Translations under genes and position numbers: made by a program | Notes under the pieces: generated by a model | The model's database searches: none | What the model saw: the letters and a program-made list of their open reading frames with translations, nothing else | Told to the model about the DNA's origin: nothing | Shown here: positions 20,288 through 31,511 of the stretch, piece by piece | Position numbering within the stretch: the first letter of the stretch is position 1 | Layout of the letters: each line of letters opens with the position of its first letter | Source: an uncultured Nitrosomonas sp. | Lineage (GTDB): Bacteria; Pseudomonadota; Gammaproteobacteria; Burkholderiales; Nitrosomonadaceae | NCBI GenBank assembly: GCA_949281375.1 | Contig: CASDLT010000040.1 | Span: forward strand, 1-64,000 | Length of the DNA stretch: 64,000 bases | Direction of reading: 5' to 3'

Positions 20288-23200
20288 ATGCGTATGCTCT
20301 GGTTCAATAACAAACTGTTTTTTCCATTATCAATCTGTTTGCTCATGCTGTTGTGCGGCGCTGCTTATTCAAAAGCCGAGCCTTCGGCGTCCAGGGCGAT
20401 CAGTGCGGCGAGGGCTGCGGTGGATCGCAGCAAAATGAATGATGTGCAACGGCAGACGGCCATTGAATATCTGGAGACGGCAAGCGCAGATGAGAAGGAA
20501 GTGGAGGCGCTGAATGAGCGTTTGCGGGAAGTGCGTGCAGAATCTGCGGATCAGCCCAAGCGCATGGATCAATTGCAGAAAGCCTTGGCGGCGAACTACG
20601 AACAGGAACTGCTCGAATGGGCCAAGCGTCTTCCAGCGAATGCCGATGGGGATACACTGGAGCAGATTCTCGAGCGGGAACGGACGACGGTGGCGGATTT
20701 GCGCGCGCAAATCGAAACAGCTGGCGAAGAGCTGGCGTTGATGTTGTCGCGGCCGGTGCAGACTGAAGATGAAATTGCCTCACTGCATCGTCGCATTGAA
20801 GAATTATCCGCGCCGTTGGTGGCTGCCAAGGACGAGCCGGCGGCGTTGCATGAAGCGCGGCGCTTGCGCCGAACCAGTGAGCAGCGCCGCCTGGAAGCAT
20901 TGCTCGAATTGCGTCTGGCCGAGCAGGATACCGCTACGCAGCGGCAGAGCCTGAACGAATTGACGTTGCGCGAATTGCGCTACCGATTGGGACTGCATGA
21001 AAAACGGGTGGCCCATTTGCAACAGCGTATTACCAGCCGTGGTCGGCGTGAATTGGAAACCTTGGTCGAACAACTCGAAAAGCGCGAACAGGAATTGGCC
21101 GGCAGCCACCTGATTCTAACCTCTGCGGCGGTAACCAATCGCGTGATTGGGGAAGAACTGGTGCGGCAAAATGAGCATTTGTCGCAAGACCGGGCGGCGA
21201 TGGTCAGTAATGAGCAAGCGCGCGAACATATTGCCGTGAATCTGCAGGATAGTCGTATTCGGCTTGACATGGGCAGCGCCAATGAGCGCGTCGGCCGCTG
21301 GTTGTGGAGTGAGCGCCGGCGCTTGAAACCGGCGGCGAATCTTCAACAGCGCTTGATCGCTCTTCGCGCTGATCTGGCTGATTTGCGGCTGGAGCGGGTA
21401 ATGTTGAACGAGCAGCAGAGAGATTTGCTCGATATCGGCATGGTGGCGCGCACGTTGATGGATGCCCATGCAGAGGAAAACTCGGAGCACGTCAACGAGA
21501 ACATCAAGACGCAATTACAGCCGTTACTGCAAAAGCGGGTAGAGTTGTTGTTTTTACTGGAATTGCTGTTGCAGCGGCGTATATCGGCATTGGAGCAGAG
21601 TGAGCAGGCCGTGCAGGAGCAGGTCAAAATCAGCCGGGAATTACAAAAAATGCTGGATCGCCGTCTGCTTTGGATTCCCGGCCACGGCATCGTGGATGCC
21701 GAATGGTTGCAACGAGTTCCGGAAGGTGTGTATGACTTGATCAAACCGTCGCGGTACCTGACCGTGCTGACGTTGAGCGTGCATGACTTCCAGCGCGGTC
21801 CCGCGCCCTGGATTGCCAGCGTGCTGGTGATGCTGCTGTTGCTGGAACTGCGCCGCCGCGCGCCTGGCCGGATTGAAGCACTGGCGGCGGATACCTATCA
21901 GGTTCGCAAGGATAGCTATCAGACTACCGTCAAGGTATTGAGCTGGACTTTTCTGGCTGCCTTGCCCGCGCCTGCAGCGTTCATGCTGATGGGGCAATTG
22001 TTGCAGGATATCGGCAACCCCGGCCGCTTCAGTCATTCGCTGGGTCAGACCTGCATGTTGATGGTATTGCCCTTGCTGGCGGTGCAATTGTTACGCTGGA
22101 CAAGCATGGAGCGCGGTCTCGGCCATGCGCATTTCCGCTGGACAAAGCAGCGGCGCAATGCACTGCGCCGCTGGCTGTCGATCGCGATGCTTGTATTCCC
22201 GCTATATTTTGTCAGTTCGCTGGCGTTCATTCGCAAGCTGGACTTGGCCATCGACGTGCAGGCGCGGCTGGCGCTGATGCTCAGTTGCGTGATGTTAGCC
22301 TGGATCGTCTGGCGCCTGCTGGATGTAGGGCGACTCTGGGTGATACGCGGGGTCGTCAGCGAACCTTCGACATTGCGCAAACTATTGCGCGTACTGTTGC
22401 CGGCATCACTGCTCACGGTGGCTGTGCTGGCGTTGACGGGCTACATCTTTTCGGCAGGCATGATTCTGCAGTCGCTGCTGGCGAGTTTCAACGTGATCGT
22501 TGTCATTGCGCTCGCACTGGGCATGCTGGCGCGCTGGTTTTTGCTTGGCGAGAGGCGCTTGGCGTTACGTAGACTGGAAGAGCGCCGCCAGGCTGCAGTT
22601 CAGGCAGCGGAGGAATCCAAGGAAGTGACGCCGGAACCGGATGAGAATATCACCTTGGAGCAAGTCAACACCCAAACGCAACGGTTGTTGCGCGTTCTGC
22701 GTCTCAGCTTGCTGGGAGTCGGCTTGATCTGGGTTTGGGTTGATTTGTTGCCCGCCATCACGCGGCTGGATGAAATCGTGTTATGGCATTTCAGTGAAAC
22801 GGGTGCCGACGGTGCGACGATTCAGCAACCCGTCACTGTCATGGCGATGCTGCTGGGCATCGTCACGCTGGCGTTGACTACTGCCGGCGCCCGCAACCTG
22901 CCCGGATTGATCGAAATCAGCCTGTTATCGCATATCCGCATCGATGCCGCATCGCGCTACGCCATTACCAGCGTTTTACGCTACGCGATCGTCATCGGCG
23001 GTACGTTGGTGGGATTGGGATTTTTGGGTATGCGCTGGTCGCAATTGCAATGGATGGCGGCAGCGTTGACCGTCGGATTAGGATTTGGTTTGCAGGAAAT
23101 TTTCGCTAATTTCGTGTCCGGCATCATTCTGCTGTTTGAACGTCCCTTCAGGGTCGGCGATGTAATCACCGTCGGCGGGTTCTCGGGCAGGGTCACGCGT

Positions 23201-23587
23201 ATCCGCACCCGCGCCACGACCGTTCTGGATTTTGATAATAAGGAAATCGTGATCCCGAACAAAACCTTCATTACCGGACAACTGACCAACTGGACATTGA
23301 CCGATACGATCACCCGCGTGGTGATCAAAGTGGGGGTCGCGTATGGCAGCGATGTCGATGCCGTGCGATCGGTACTCTTGCAAGCAGCCATCAAGGATCA
23401 GCGGGTGTTGACCGAGCCAGAACCGTCGTGCTGGTTTGTCGGGTTTAGCGCCAATGCGCTCGAATTTGAATTGCGGGTGTTTGTGAATGCTGTCGGCGAT
23501 CGGATGGCAGTTCAAAACGCCATCAATACCCGGATTACGGCGCTGTTCGCCGAGCGTGGCATTGAATTTGCGCCACCTGGCGATTGA
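20288..23587 (+). CDS. Large MscS-family mechanosensitive channel (MscK/KefA-like)
   Basis: This protein of about 1099 aa gates ion flow in the inner membrane when turgor rises. The ATG at 20288 is preferred because a signal sequence follows at once (MRMLWFNNKLFFPLSICLLM, cut near SKA). An in-frame ATG lies 84 bases earlier. Residues about 25-480 form a long Glu/Arg/Gln-rich periplasmic coiled-coil region. About ten membrane helices follow (about 505-930), then the MscS pore helix and beta domain with VGLGFGLQEIFANFVSG, PFRVGDVITVGG and IVIPNKTFITGQLTNW. Length and plan match MscK-type giants, not small MscS. It stands alone. Confidence 0.93.
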   Translation: MRMLWFNNKLFFPLSICLLMLLCGAAYSKAEPSASRAISAARAAVDRSKMNDVQRQTAIEYLETASADEKEVEALNERLREVRAESADQPKRMDQLQKALAANYEQELLEWAKRLPANADGDTLEQILERERTTVADLRAQIETAGEELALMLSRPVQTEDEIASLHRRIEELSAPLVAAKDEPAALHEARRLRRTSEQRRLEALLELRLAEQDTATQRQSLNELTLRELRYRLGLHEKRVAHLQQRITSRGRRELETLVEQLEKREQELAGSHLILTSAAVTNRVIGEELVRQNEHLSQDRAAMVSNEQAREHIAVNLQDSRIRLDMGSANERVGRWLWSERRRLKPAANLQQRLIALRADLADLRLERVMLNEQQRDLLDIGMVARTLMDAHAEENSEHVNENIKTQLQPLLQKRVELLFLLELLLQRRISALEQSEQAVQEQVKISRELQKMLDRRLLWIPGHGIVDAEWLQRVPEGVYDLIKPSRYLTVLTLSVHDFQRGPAPWIASVLVMLLLLELRRRAPGRIEALAADTYQVRKDSYQTTVKVLSWTFLAALPAPAAFMLMGQLLQDIGNPGRFSHSLGQTCMLMVLPLLAVQLLRWTSMERGLGHAHFRWTKQRRNALRRWLSIAMLVFPLYFVSSLAFIRKLDLAIDVQARLALMLSCVMLAWIVWRLLDVGRLWVIRGVVSEPSTLRKLLRVLLPASLLTVAVLALTGYIFSAGMILQSLLASFNVIVVIALALGMLARWFLLGERRLALRRLEERRQAAVQAAEESKEVTPEPDENITLEQVNTQTQRLLRVLRLSLLGVGLIWVWVDLLPAITRLDEIVLWHFSETGADGATIQQPVTVMAMLLGIVTLALTTAGARNLPGLIEISLLSHIRIDAASRYAITSVLRYAIVIGGTLVGLGFLGMRWSQLQWMAAALTVGLGFGLQEIFANFVSGIILLFERPFRVGDVITVGGFSGRVTRIRTRATTVLDFDNKEIVIPNKTFITGQLTNWTLTDTITRVVIKVGVAYGSDVDAVRSVLLQAAIKDQRVLTEPEPSCWFVGFSANALEFELRVFVNAVGDRMAVQNAINTRITALFAERGIEFAPPGD

Positions 23588-23763
23588 GGCAGATGCTTCA
23601 GGAAAGACTGTTCAGTTGGGCGAACGAAACGAAGCGCTCAGTGCAGGAAACAGCGCAACCGGAAGGGATCAATAAAATAGATGGCGGAGTAAGCACCGCG
23701 CCATAAAACGTATCGCCCGTGCCATCAATGGATCGGTGTTTACTCTTTCTTAAGATTCCGAAT

Positions 23764-23801
23764 GGCGTTTATTGCTGGAAACATTTCGCGCAATAAACGC
23801 C
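23764..23801. terminator. Hairpin between convergent genes
   Basis: GGCGTTTATTGC and GCAATAAACGCC form a perfect 12-base inverted repeat around a 14-base loop, midway between the convergent channel gene and the secreted-protein gene. There is no T-run on either side, so a bidirectional terminator or mRNA-stabilising role is inferred from position only. Confidence 0.45.
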
Positions 23802-23820
23802 TGATGAAGTAAAGCTGCTG

Positions 23821-25188
23821 TTAATCGGCAATGGCCTGGGTAGCGGTGCCGCCTTTCGACGAAGTGACTGTAACGTGTGCTGGCGGGATGGCAATGCCCG
23901 TCAGGGTTACTTCATAACGGCCAGCAGCACCTGATTGCGGCATTGGGTAAGTATGGGCGCCAACCCGCACAGTCAGCTCGGGGATAGCGCCTGTACTTAA
24001 AGCAATTTTGTCGCTCGTCAGCGCTATTACCTTGATACTTTGCGTGCCTGCAGTCCAGGTGGCCGTTTGTATTTCTACTTGATCGACAACGCGAACATCC
24101 TGAGTGGTGCTGAGTCCGCCTGCGGTGGTGGCGGTGAGTGTTAATTGCGTGGGCATCGGATTGCTATTGGCAGCGTTTAGCGCAATCCGTTTAAAAAATG
24201 TGCTTTCGCCATCGAATGCCAGAGGATTGCCCTTGTTGGTTTGCGGATTGAGGACGCTGACGCTGGCATGAGGCGGTGCTTTTGCCCAGGTGTTGATGCG
24301 GGATGTCGTGGCTCCCGTTGACGTGTTGGTGCTGCGGAAATAACTGATGCGAACCGGTTCGATGCCCGGCGGAGTATTGGCTTCGTCAAAAATTTTTCCT
24401 TGTACAGTGAATAAGGCGGTTTGCACGAAATTGTTGCCGTTGCCGTCCAGATCGACACCCTCGGGACCTTCGATACGGAAGTAATTGATATTGCAATGAC
24501 CGCCGATGACCTCATGCTCGATGTTCGGATCACCTACATAACCAGCGGGTGCAACGGGAGTAATGGAGGGATCCCACACTAGAAAGGGACCGACTTCGCC
24601 GCTTAGCATGGTTTCGAATGGGGTGCCGCCTCCGATGTCACGGGTTACATTAATGGCTTTGGTTCCGGCCGTTGCTTGATAGACTTCATCGGGGCAACCC
24701 AGCGCCTCATTGAGAAAGGGGTGTCTGATTTTATATTCTCCATCGGCGGGCACATCGACACGCAAACGGATGCGGCCGAACGCGAATTGATCATTGGGCG
24801 CCGGATCGCCTGCACCGTAAGCAGCTTCCAGCGCCATCACCAGGATAGCCCTTCCACCGCCGGCCAGATCTAGGCCGGCGTCTGCTAACCACCAGAACGC
24901 TTCAGCACCAAATCCCGTGGCTTGGGAGGTGGCATTGCCGGGTATTACCGCATCATAAATGCATAAACCATTAACGCCATCGCCATCCAAGCATAATTGC
25001 AAGGTCACGCCATTGGCATCAGAGAACCACGTGGGAAAATGATTGATGGGGTGTATCAAGCCTTTTCCCGTCAGCGCCGATTGCGCATTAGGGATGCTAA
25101 GTCCCAACAATGCCACTGCGACTGCGGTAGTGGCAACCCAGGTTTTACTCATGCGTGAAAAGGATGCTGTAATGTCTGAGAACTTCAT
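23821..25188 (-). CDS. Secreted protein of unknown function
   Basis: This protein of about 455 aa has a classical signal peptide (hydrophobic TWVATTAVAVALLGLSIP, cut near AQSA). The start at 25188 has a GAGG site nine bases upstream; a GTG nine bases earlier is in frame. The mature part is Gly-, Asn- and Thr-rich with few Cys and contains DGDGVNGLC and DLDGNGNNF, which look like calcium-binding loops. The C-terminal third, with alternating Val/Thr strands, resembles an Ig-like or surface-layer domain. There is no LPXTG or PEP-CTERM sorting tail. I do not recognise the family. It is transcribed toward the channel gene and preceded by about 390 non-coding bases. Confidence 0.7.
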   Translation of the reverse strand: MKFSDITASFSRMSKTWVATTAVAVALLGLSIPNAQSALTGKGLIHPINHFPTWFSDANGVTLQLCLDGDGVNGLCIYDAVIPGNATSQATGFGAEAFWWLADAGLDLAGGGRAILVMALEAAYGAGDPAPNDQFAFGRIRLRVDVPADGEYKIRHPFLNEALGCPDEVYQATAGTKAINVTRDIGGGTPFETMLSGEVGPFLVWDPSITPVAPAGYVGDPNIEHEVIGGHCNINYFRIEGPEGVDLDGNGNNFVQTALFTVQGKIFDEANTPPGIEPVRISYFRSTNTSTGATTSRINTWAKAPPHASVSVLNPQTNKGNPLAFDGESTFFKRIALNAANSNPMPTQLTLTATTAGGLSTTQDVRVVDQVEIQTATWTAGTQSIKVIALTSDKIALSTGAIPELTVRVGAHTYPMPQSGAAGRYEVTLTGIAIPPAHVTVTSSKGGTATQAIAD

Positions 25189-25584
25189 TTTGATCACCTC
25201 GTTAATTGTGGAGAAATCGTGCGCCGTTGTTACGATTTACACGCTACTGCAACAGGGGAGATCAATCATGAAAGCCATGCTTAAAGAAGCTCAGAAAAGA
25301 TGGCAAGCGCGGATCAGTCAAAACAACATCGGTACAAGATGTCAAATTTACGCGTGGTAAATGTACATTTTGAGCCTGATTTCAATGTGAACTGACCGAG
25401 CGCAGTAATTTTGAAGTTTCTTAAATCTTTCGTGTCAGACAACTCCCCCGGTATAAGAATGAAGTTGGGGGGGTGATAAGTAAAGTGGGAATTTTCTGTA
25501 AATAATCTAAGGGTTTACTTATAAAAACATAAGCTTTGATTTATCTTCAGGGAAATGACCCGTGGCCATTGGGATAGCAGTATT
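25189..25584. other. Intergenic region upstream of the secreted-protein gene
   Basis: About 396 bases lie between the 3' end of tolC and the start of the secreted-protein gene. I see a possible 30-codon plus-strand ORF (listed separately) and a CCCCC...GGGGGGG pair at 25443-25473 too weakly paired to call. It should hold the promoter of the minus-strand secreted-protein gene. No other feature was found. Confidence 0.4.
25268..25360 (+). CDS. Possible 30-aa peptide
   Basis: A 30-codon frame (MKAMLKEAQKRWQARISQNN, ending IYAW) is preceded by AGGGGAG with seven bases to the ATG, an unusually good ribosome-binding site. The N-terminal half could form a basic amphipathic helix. It lies divergent from the neighbouring secreted-protein gene. 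With no homologue recognised, this is only a candidate. Confidence 0.22.
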   Translation: MKAMLKEAQKRWQARISQNNIGTRCQIYAW

Positions 25585-26931
25585 CTATGACTTGGCCAGC
25601 ATGGCGTTGATCTGGATTAAGGCATCCTCATCCAATTCGCCCGCTTCGGCGCTCAGTCGCAATCGTGCCATGAGGTACGCATGATAGGCCTTGGCCAAAT
25701 CGCGCTTGGCTGCGTAGAGTTGCTGTTGTGCGTTCAGCACGTCGACTTCGGTGCGCACGCCGACTTGCTGTCCCAGCATAGTGGAATCGACCTGGCTTTG
25801 GATCGATTTGAGCGCTTGGGCCAGTGCTTTGACTTGCGCTATGCCGTTGGTGACATTCAGGAACTGCTGCCGGATTTGCAACGTGATATTGCGGCGAGTG
25901 GTTTCGAGGTCATTCAAGGCCCGTTCTTGCAATGCAAGTGCTTCACGAACGCGGGATTGCACCGAAAATCCCTGGAACAGCGGTACGTTGAGCTGAATGC
26001 CGATGGACTTTGATACCAGATCGATGCCTCGCCCTGTAATCGCACCCCCCACGCCGGTCTGGTCGCTGTACTGCGCTACCAGATCAAGGGTCGGATAATG
26101 TAGTGCGCCTAGCCGTTTGACATCCTGTTGTGCCATCTCGTACGCGGCCTTCTGAATTTTAAGGGTGAAGTTCTGTTCTTCTGCGACTTTCACCCATTCA
26201 TCCATGCTGCCATAGCGCAGATTATTCAAGTTCGGGGCGATTTCTTTGGCGCCGACCAGCATGCCCGGGAACCGGTCGATAATGCCTTGCAATGCGCGTT
26301 TGCGGATTTCTAGCGCATTGAGTGCAGCAATTTCCTGAGATAGGGTCAAATCATGCCGGGCTTGGGCTTCGTTGGTATCCACGATGGTTGCTACCCCGAC
26401 CTCGAAGTTGCGTTTGGCTTGCTCCAGTTGAACCAGAATGGCTTTTTTCTGCGCTTCCACGACCTCGACGTCGATTTGCGCGTCGAGCACGTCAAAATAC
26501 GCCTGCGCGACCCGCAGAATCAAATCCTGTGCAGCAAGGATGAACTGTGCATCGGCTCGACTGACTTCGATTTTTGATTGTTGATAGATGACGATATTTT
26601 CCATGCGGAAAATGGGTTGCGTGGCGGAAATAGTGACGCCACGGCTTTGAATGGTGACTTCCTGAGGATTGATCGTGCCTACGCCAGTTACGAAAATATT
26701 GTTGGCGTCAACCTGCTGCACCGTTCGTGATGCGGACAGGGTAATATTCGGCAGAAAGCCAGCTCTGCCTTGAACCACTTTTTCCTGGGAAGCCTGATGC
26801 GCTGCGCGGGCCGATCGGTATTGCGCGTCCTGCGTCAATGCTTCCTGATAAATGGCCATGAGATCGGCAGCGCGCAAAGAAGGGTGGCATAAGCCAATTA
26901 CGGCAGCTAAAACAATAGGCAAAAATTTCAT
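25585..26931 (-). CDS. tolC: TolC-family outer-membrane channel
   Basis: This 448-aa outer-membrane factor forms the exit duct of type I secretion and RND/MFS efflux machines. A signal peptide (MKFLPIVLAAVIGLCHPSLR, cut after RAA) precedes DLMAIYQEALTQDAQYRSA, the standard TolC opening. Two structural repeats with long heptad helices follow, including YFDVLDAQ and the second-repeat counterpart RQQFLNVTNGIAQVKALAQA. Length is normal. pcm lies upstream on the same strand, as in many betaproteobacteria. No inner-membrane partner is adjacent, so the duct is probably shared, possibly with the RTX protein about 8 kb away. Confidence 0.94.
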   Translation of the reverse strand: MKFLPIVLAAVIGLCHPSLRAADLMAIYQEALTQDAQYRSARAAHQASQEKVVQGRAGFLPNITLSASRTVQQVDANNIFVTGVGTINPQEVTIQSRGVTISATQPIFRMENIVIYQQSKIEVSRADAQFILAAQDLILRVAQAYFDVLDAQIDVEVVEAQKKAILVQLEQAKRNFEVGVATIVDTNEAQARHDLTLSQEIAALNALEIRKRALQGIIDRFPGMLVGAKEIAPNLNNLRYGSMDEWVKVAEEQNFTLKIQKAAYEMAQQDVKRLGALHYPTLDLVAQYSDQTGVGGAITGRGIDLVSKSIGIQLNVPLFQGFSVQSRVREALALQERALNDLETTRRNITLQIRQQFLNVTNGIAQVKALAQALKSIQSQVDSTMLGQQVGVRTEVDVLNAQQQLYAAKRDLAKAYHAYLMARLRLSAEAGELDEDALIQINAMLAKS

Positions 26932-27018
26932 AAAATTTCCGATAGCAATCCAGAAGTCAATGCGGCCTCAGTGAAACACCGATCGCTGTATCGAAGGAAT
27001 CGCGCAATAAATGAATAC

Positions 27019-27672
27019 TCAAAAATTAAATCGTGTGGGCTGCAAGGCATTGATCAGTGGTGCAGTTACCGTTTCAAATAACGTTGTAGTGGTAAATTCT
27101 CCTGGCGCGACGCAGGTGATCAGTTGAGCTTCCATCACCGGCTCCTCGCCGACGATGGCGAATAATCGACCGCCCGGATTCAGGCTCTGTTGGAATGCCT
27201 CCGGTAAAACAGGCGTCGACGCCGTCAGCACGATCACGTCATAGGGCGCATGCTGCGGCCAGCCCCGTGCGGCATCGCCTTCTTCAAGGGTAATGTTGGT
27301 GATGTGGTGCGTGCTCAGATTGTGTTCTGCCATTGCTTTCAGTTCAGGAATGATTTCAACGCTATAGACGTGTGCGCCTCGTTCAGCCAGAAGAGCCGTC
27401 ATATATCCGGTGCCGCTGCCGACTTCGAGGATTTTGTCCGTTTTTTTGATGTGGAGTTCCTGCACGATCCGCGCTTCCATTTTGGGCGTCAACATGACCT
27501 GGCCGTGACCCAGCGGGATTTCCATATCTACAAACGCCATGGCATGATTTTCCGCGGGTACAAATTCTTCTCGCTTCACTTTGTACAGCAAGTCCAATAC
27601 GCTATCGTCCAGCACATACCAAGTGCGAATCTGCTGTGCCACCATATTAATCCGAGTCTGTTCGATATTCAT
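27019..27672 (-). CDS. pcm: Protein-L-isoaspartate O-methyltransferase family protein
   Basis: This 217-aa SAM-dependent methyltransferase belongs to the PIMT family, which repairs isoaspartyl damage in proteins. The start MNIEQTRINMVAQQIRTW and the segment REEFVPAENHAMAFVDMEIP are typical of the proteobacterial group next to tolC. SAM motif I is LEVGSGTGYMTALLA at about 80-94. The substrate loop reads LGHGQVMLTPKM, where classical Pcm has a Ser-Gln-rich loop, so the precise substrate could differ. It lies 87 bases upstream of tolC and is probably co-transcribed. Confidence 0.88.
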   Translation of the reverse strand: MNIEQTRINMVAQQIRTWYVLDDSVLDLLYKVKREEFVPAENHAMAFVDMEIPLGHGQVMLTPKMEARIVQELHIKKTDKILEVGSGTGYMTALLAERGAHVYSVEIIPELKAMAEHNLSTHHITNITLEEGDAARGWPQHAPYDVIVLTASTPVLPEAFQQSLNPGGRLFAIVGEEPVMEAQLITCVAPGEFTTTTLFETVTAPLINALQPTRFNF

Positions 27673-27744
27673 TTCTTTCTAGTCCGTATTTCTTAGTAAG
27701 GTAAGGCTTGCAATTATTTCACATTTCCATTAGCTTCACAGCAT

Positions 27745-27950
27745 CAGCTAGGGGTCCGTTTTCAGAACACGATGATCTGAGAGTTTGAAGCATCTCCAAA
27801 AATACCAGAGTTGCAGGCAATGCAAACGCATTCAAGCGCATGGCGCTATGAAACGAGTCAGCATTATGCAATGATCGGGATTTTAAGTGCTTTATTGGTG
27901 AGAGAGTCCCTTACTACCTGACGCGGATAATGCCGCCGTAGGGAAGCTGG
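27745..27950 (+). promoter_or_regulatory. TPP (thiamine pyrophosphate) riboswitch
   Basis: The THI-box halves are clear. GGGGTCC (27751-27757) corresponds to the 5' P2 strand. GGTGAGAGAGTCCC (27897-27910) supplies the UGAGA core and the return strand. ACCTGACGCGGATAATGCCG and then TAGGGA form the P4/P5 pyrophosphate-binding arm. The outer P1 stem pairs CAGCT at 27745 with AGCTG at 27945. The arm between the two halves is about 140 nt, far longer than the usual P3. It precedes thiC, whose translation starts at 28001 behind AAGGAG, so it should shut off thiC when TPP is plentiful. Confidence 0.93.
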
Positions 27951-27985
27951 GATTTATCCTCCCGCTCTTTATGGCATTTCTTTAA

Positions 27986-29896
<1,911 letters not shown>

Positions 29897-29933
29897 TTCA
29901 ATTCCTCACACCATTCTTTAAAACAATACGCCG

Positions 29934-30758
29934 ATGGATGTAATTCTACTGTTGAAAGCGTTGATTCTCGGCGTTGTCGAAGGGTTGACCGAATTTTTGC
30001 CCGTTTCTTCTACCGGCCATTTGATCCTGGTCGGGGATTTGCTGGATTTCAACGACGAGCGCGGCATGGTGTTCACCATCGCGATCCAGTTGGGTGCCAT
30101 TCTGGCGGTGTGCTGGGAATATCGTGGCAAGATCACCGAAGTCATCCGTGGCGTTGGTTCCAGTCCAGCGGCGAACCGTTTCGTGATCAATCTGTTGATC
30201 GCATTTTTACCGGCAGCCATCATGGGGTTGTTGTTCATCAAAACCATCAAGCTGTATCTGTTTCATCCGGTGCCGGTGGCGCTGGCGTTGATCATTGGCG
30301 GCCTGCTGATTTTATGGGCCGAGCGCCGACAGCATGTCATTGACGTCGATCAGGTCGATGACATAAACTGGAAACACGCGCTGAAGGTTGGTCTGGCGCA
30401 ATGCCTGGCGCTGATTCCGGGTACCTCACGCTCCGGTGCCACGATCATCGGCGGTCTGTTTTTCGGTTTGTCGCGCAAGGCCGCGACCGAGTTTTCGTTC
30501 TTTCTTGCGATTCCGGTCATGTTTGCCGCAACGTTTTACGATGTCTACAAGCACCGCGAGTTTTTGCAATGGGACGATCTTGGCATGTTCGCGGTGGGTT
30601 TCGTTTCTGCGTTCTTGAGTGCGCTGCTGGCCGTGCGTGGCCTGCTGCGGTTTATCAGCCAGCACGACTTCACGGTGTTTGCGTGGTACCGTATTGTGTT
30701 CGGCGTCATTATTCTCGTGACCGCCTATACCGGTATCATTGCCTGGTCCGAAGTTTGA
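29934..30758 (+). CDS. uppP: Undecaprenyl-diphosphatase
   Basis: This 274-aa membrane phosphatase regenerates undecaprenyl phosphate, the lipid carrier for peptidoglycan and O-antigen; overexpression of the family gives bacitracin resistance. The catalytic signatures [15 protein letters not shown] (16-30) and [12 protein letters not shown] (about 163-174) are intact. About eight hydrophobic segments are seen. It lies just behind thiC. Confidence 0.97.
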   Translation: MDVILLLKALILGVVEGLTEFLPVSSTGHLILVGDLLDFNDERGMVFTIAIQLGAILAVCWEYRGKITEVIRGVGSSPAANRFVINLLIAFLPAAIMGLLFIKTIKLYLFHPVPVALALIIGGLLILWAERRQHVIDVDQVDDINWKHALKVGLAQCLALIPGTSRSGATIIGGLFFGLSRKAATEFSFFLAIPVMFAATFYDVYKHREFLQWDDLGMFAVGFVSAFLSALLAVRGLLRFISQHDFTVFAWYRIVFGVIILVTAYTGIIAWSEV

Positions 30759-30845
30759 AATAAGATAATGTCTTGGGGGACGGAGGGTCACTGAGACTTC
30801 CCCTGCTTGATGATCAGAAACCTGGCGTGAGGTGTGACGTCAAGG

Positions 30846-31257
30846 ATGGAGTCCATAGGATTAAGCAGCTAGTAGATTTGCATAGTGTTTATGGAAAATA
30901 GTACTGGCGATAAATGGCTCAATCTCTCTTGCTTGCGCTGTCGGTTATAGATATTTCGTATATTCGATAATTTCATGAATGGCTTGTTGCCGTGTTTTGA
31001 ATCTCCGATGATGTACCCATTCAGTTTTAAGCGTCCCCCAAAAACTTTCCTTGGCGCATCATCATAGCAGTCTCCCCTTGCGACTTTAGCGTCCCCTTGG
31101 ATAACGATAGTCGCTTTGCCGCTTCAAGCAGCGTCAAGTCACTTTCTTTAAAAAACTTAACCGATTCCTTACGAAATTCTTGACTATATTGTGTGTACGG
31201 TAATTCCATCTTCATCCTCCATCTCATGTCTTCATTTTATGAAATTGCTGACTCCAT
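30846..31257 (-). mobile_element. IS3-family remnant with internal deletion
   Basis: The minus strand encodes the start of an IS3-type OrfA with its helix-turn-helix (YTQYSQEFRKESVKFFKESD, then LLEAAKRLSLSKGTLKS). It then jumps straight to the OrfB C-terminus: GDCYDDA, ESFWGTLKTEWVHHRRF, and after a further frameshift YNRQRKQERLSHLSPV. Roughly 900 bases of transposase core are missing and at least two frameshifts remain. ATGGAGTC (30846-30853) and GACTCCAT (31250-31257) form 8-base ends. It cannot be active on its own. Confidence 0.8.
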
Positions 31258-31511
31258 GAAAATCATGCATACCTCACGATGATTGTCGTTGCCATTGGCG
31301 GTGTAGCCACCTTGGTCAAATTGCTTTAATTTTTCTTCCTGGGCACATCACGACGGACGCCCTCCTCGTATCAAATGCATAGAGTTCATCCATTCTGGGT
31401 TTTCTTTTATCGAACGCCAAAGTGATCAGGCACACGGTTGACGCTGCATATTTCTTTCTGTACATTGGTTTAGAATCACCCGACTTTTTCCACTCATATA
31501 CATTAAATCAA

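Noticed and set aside
25440-25475. C-run and G-run near 25443-25473 as a terminator of tolC
   Set aside because: Only the C and G runs pair; the adjacent bases are in the wrong order for a stem and no T-run follows.
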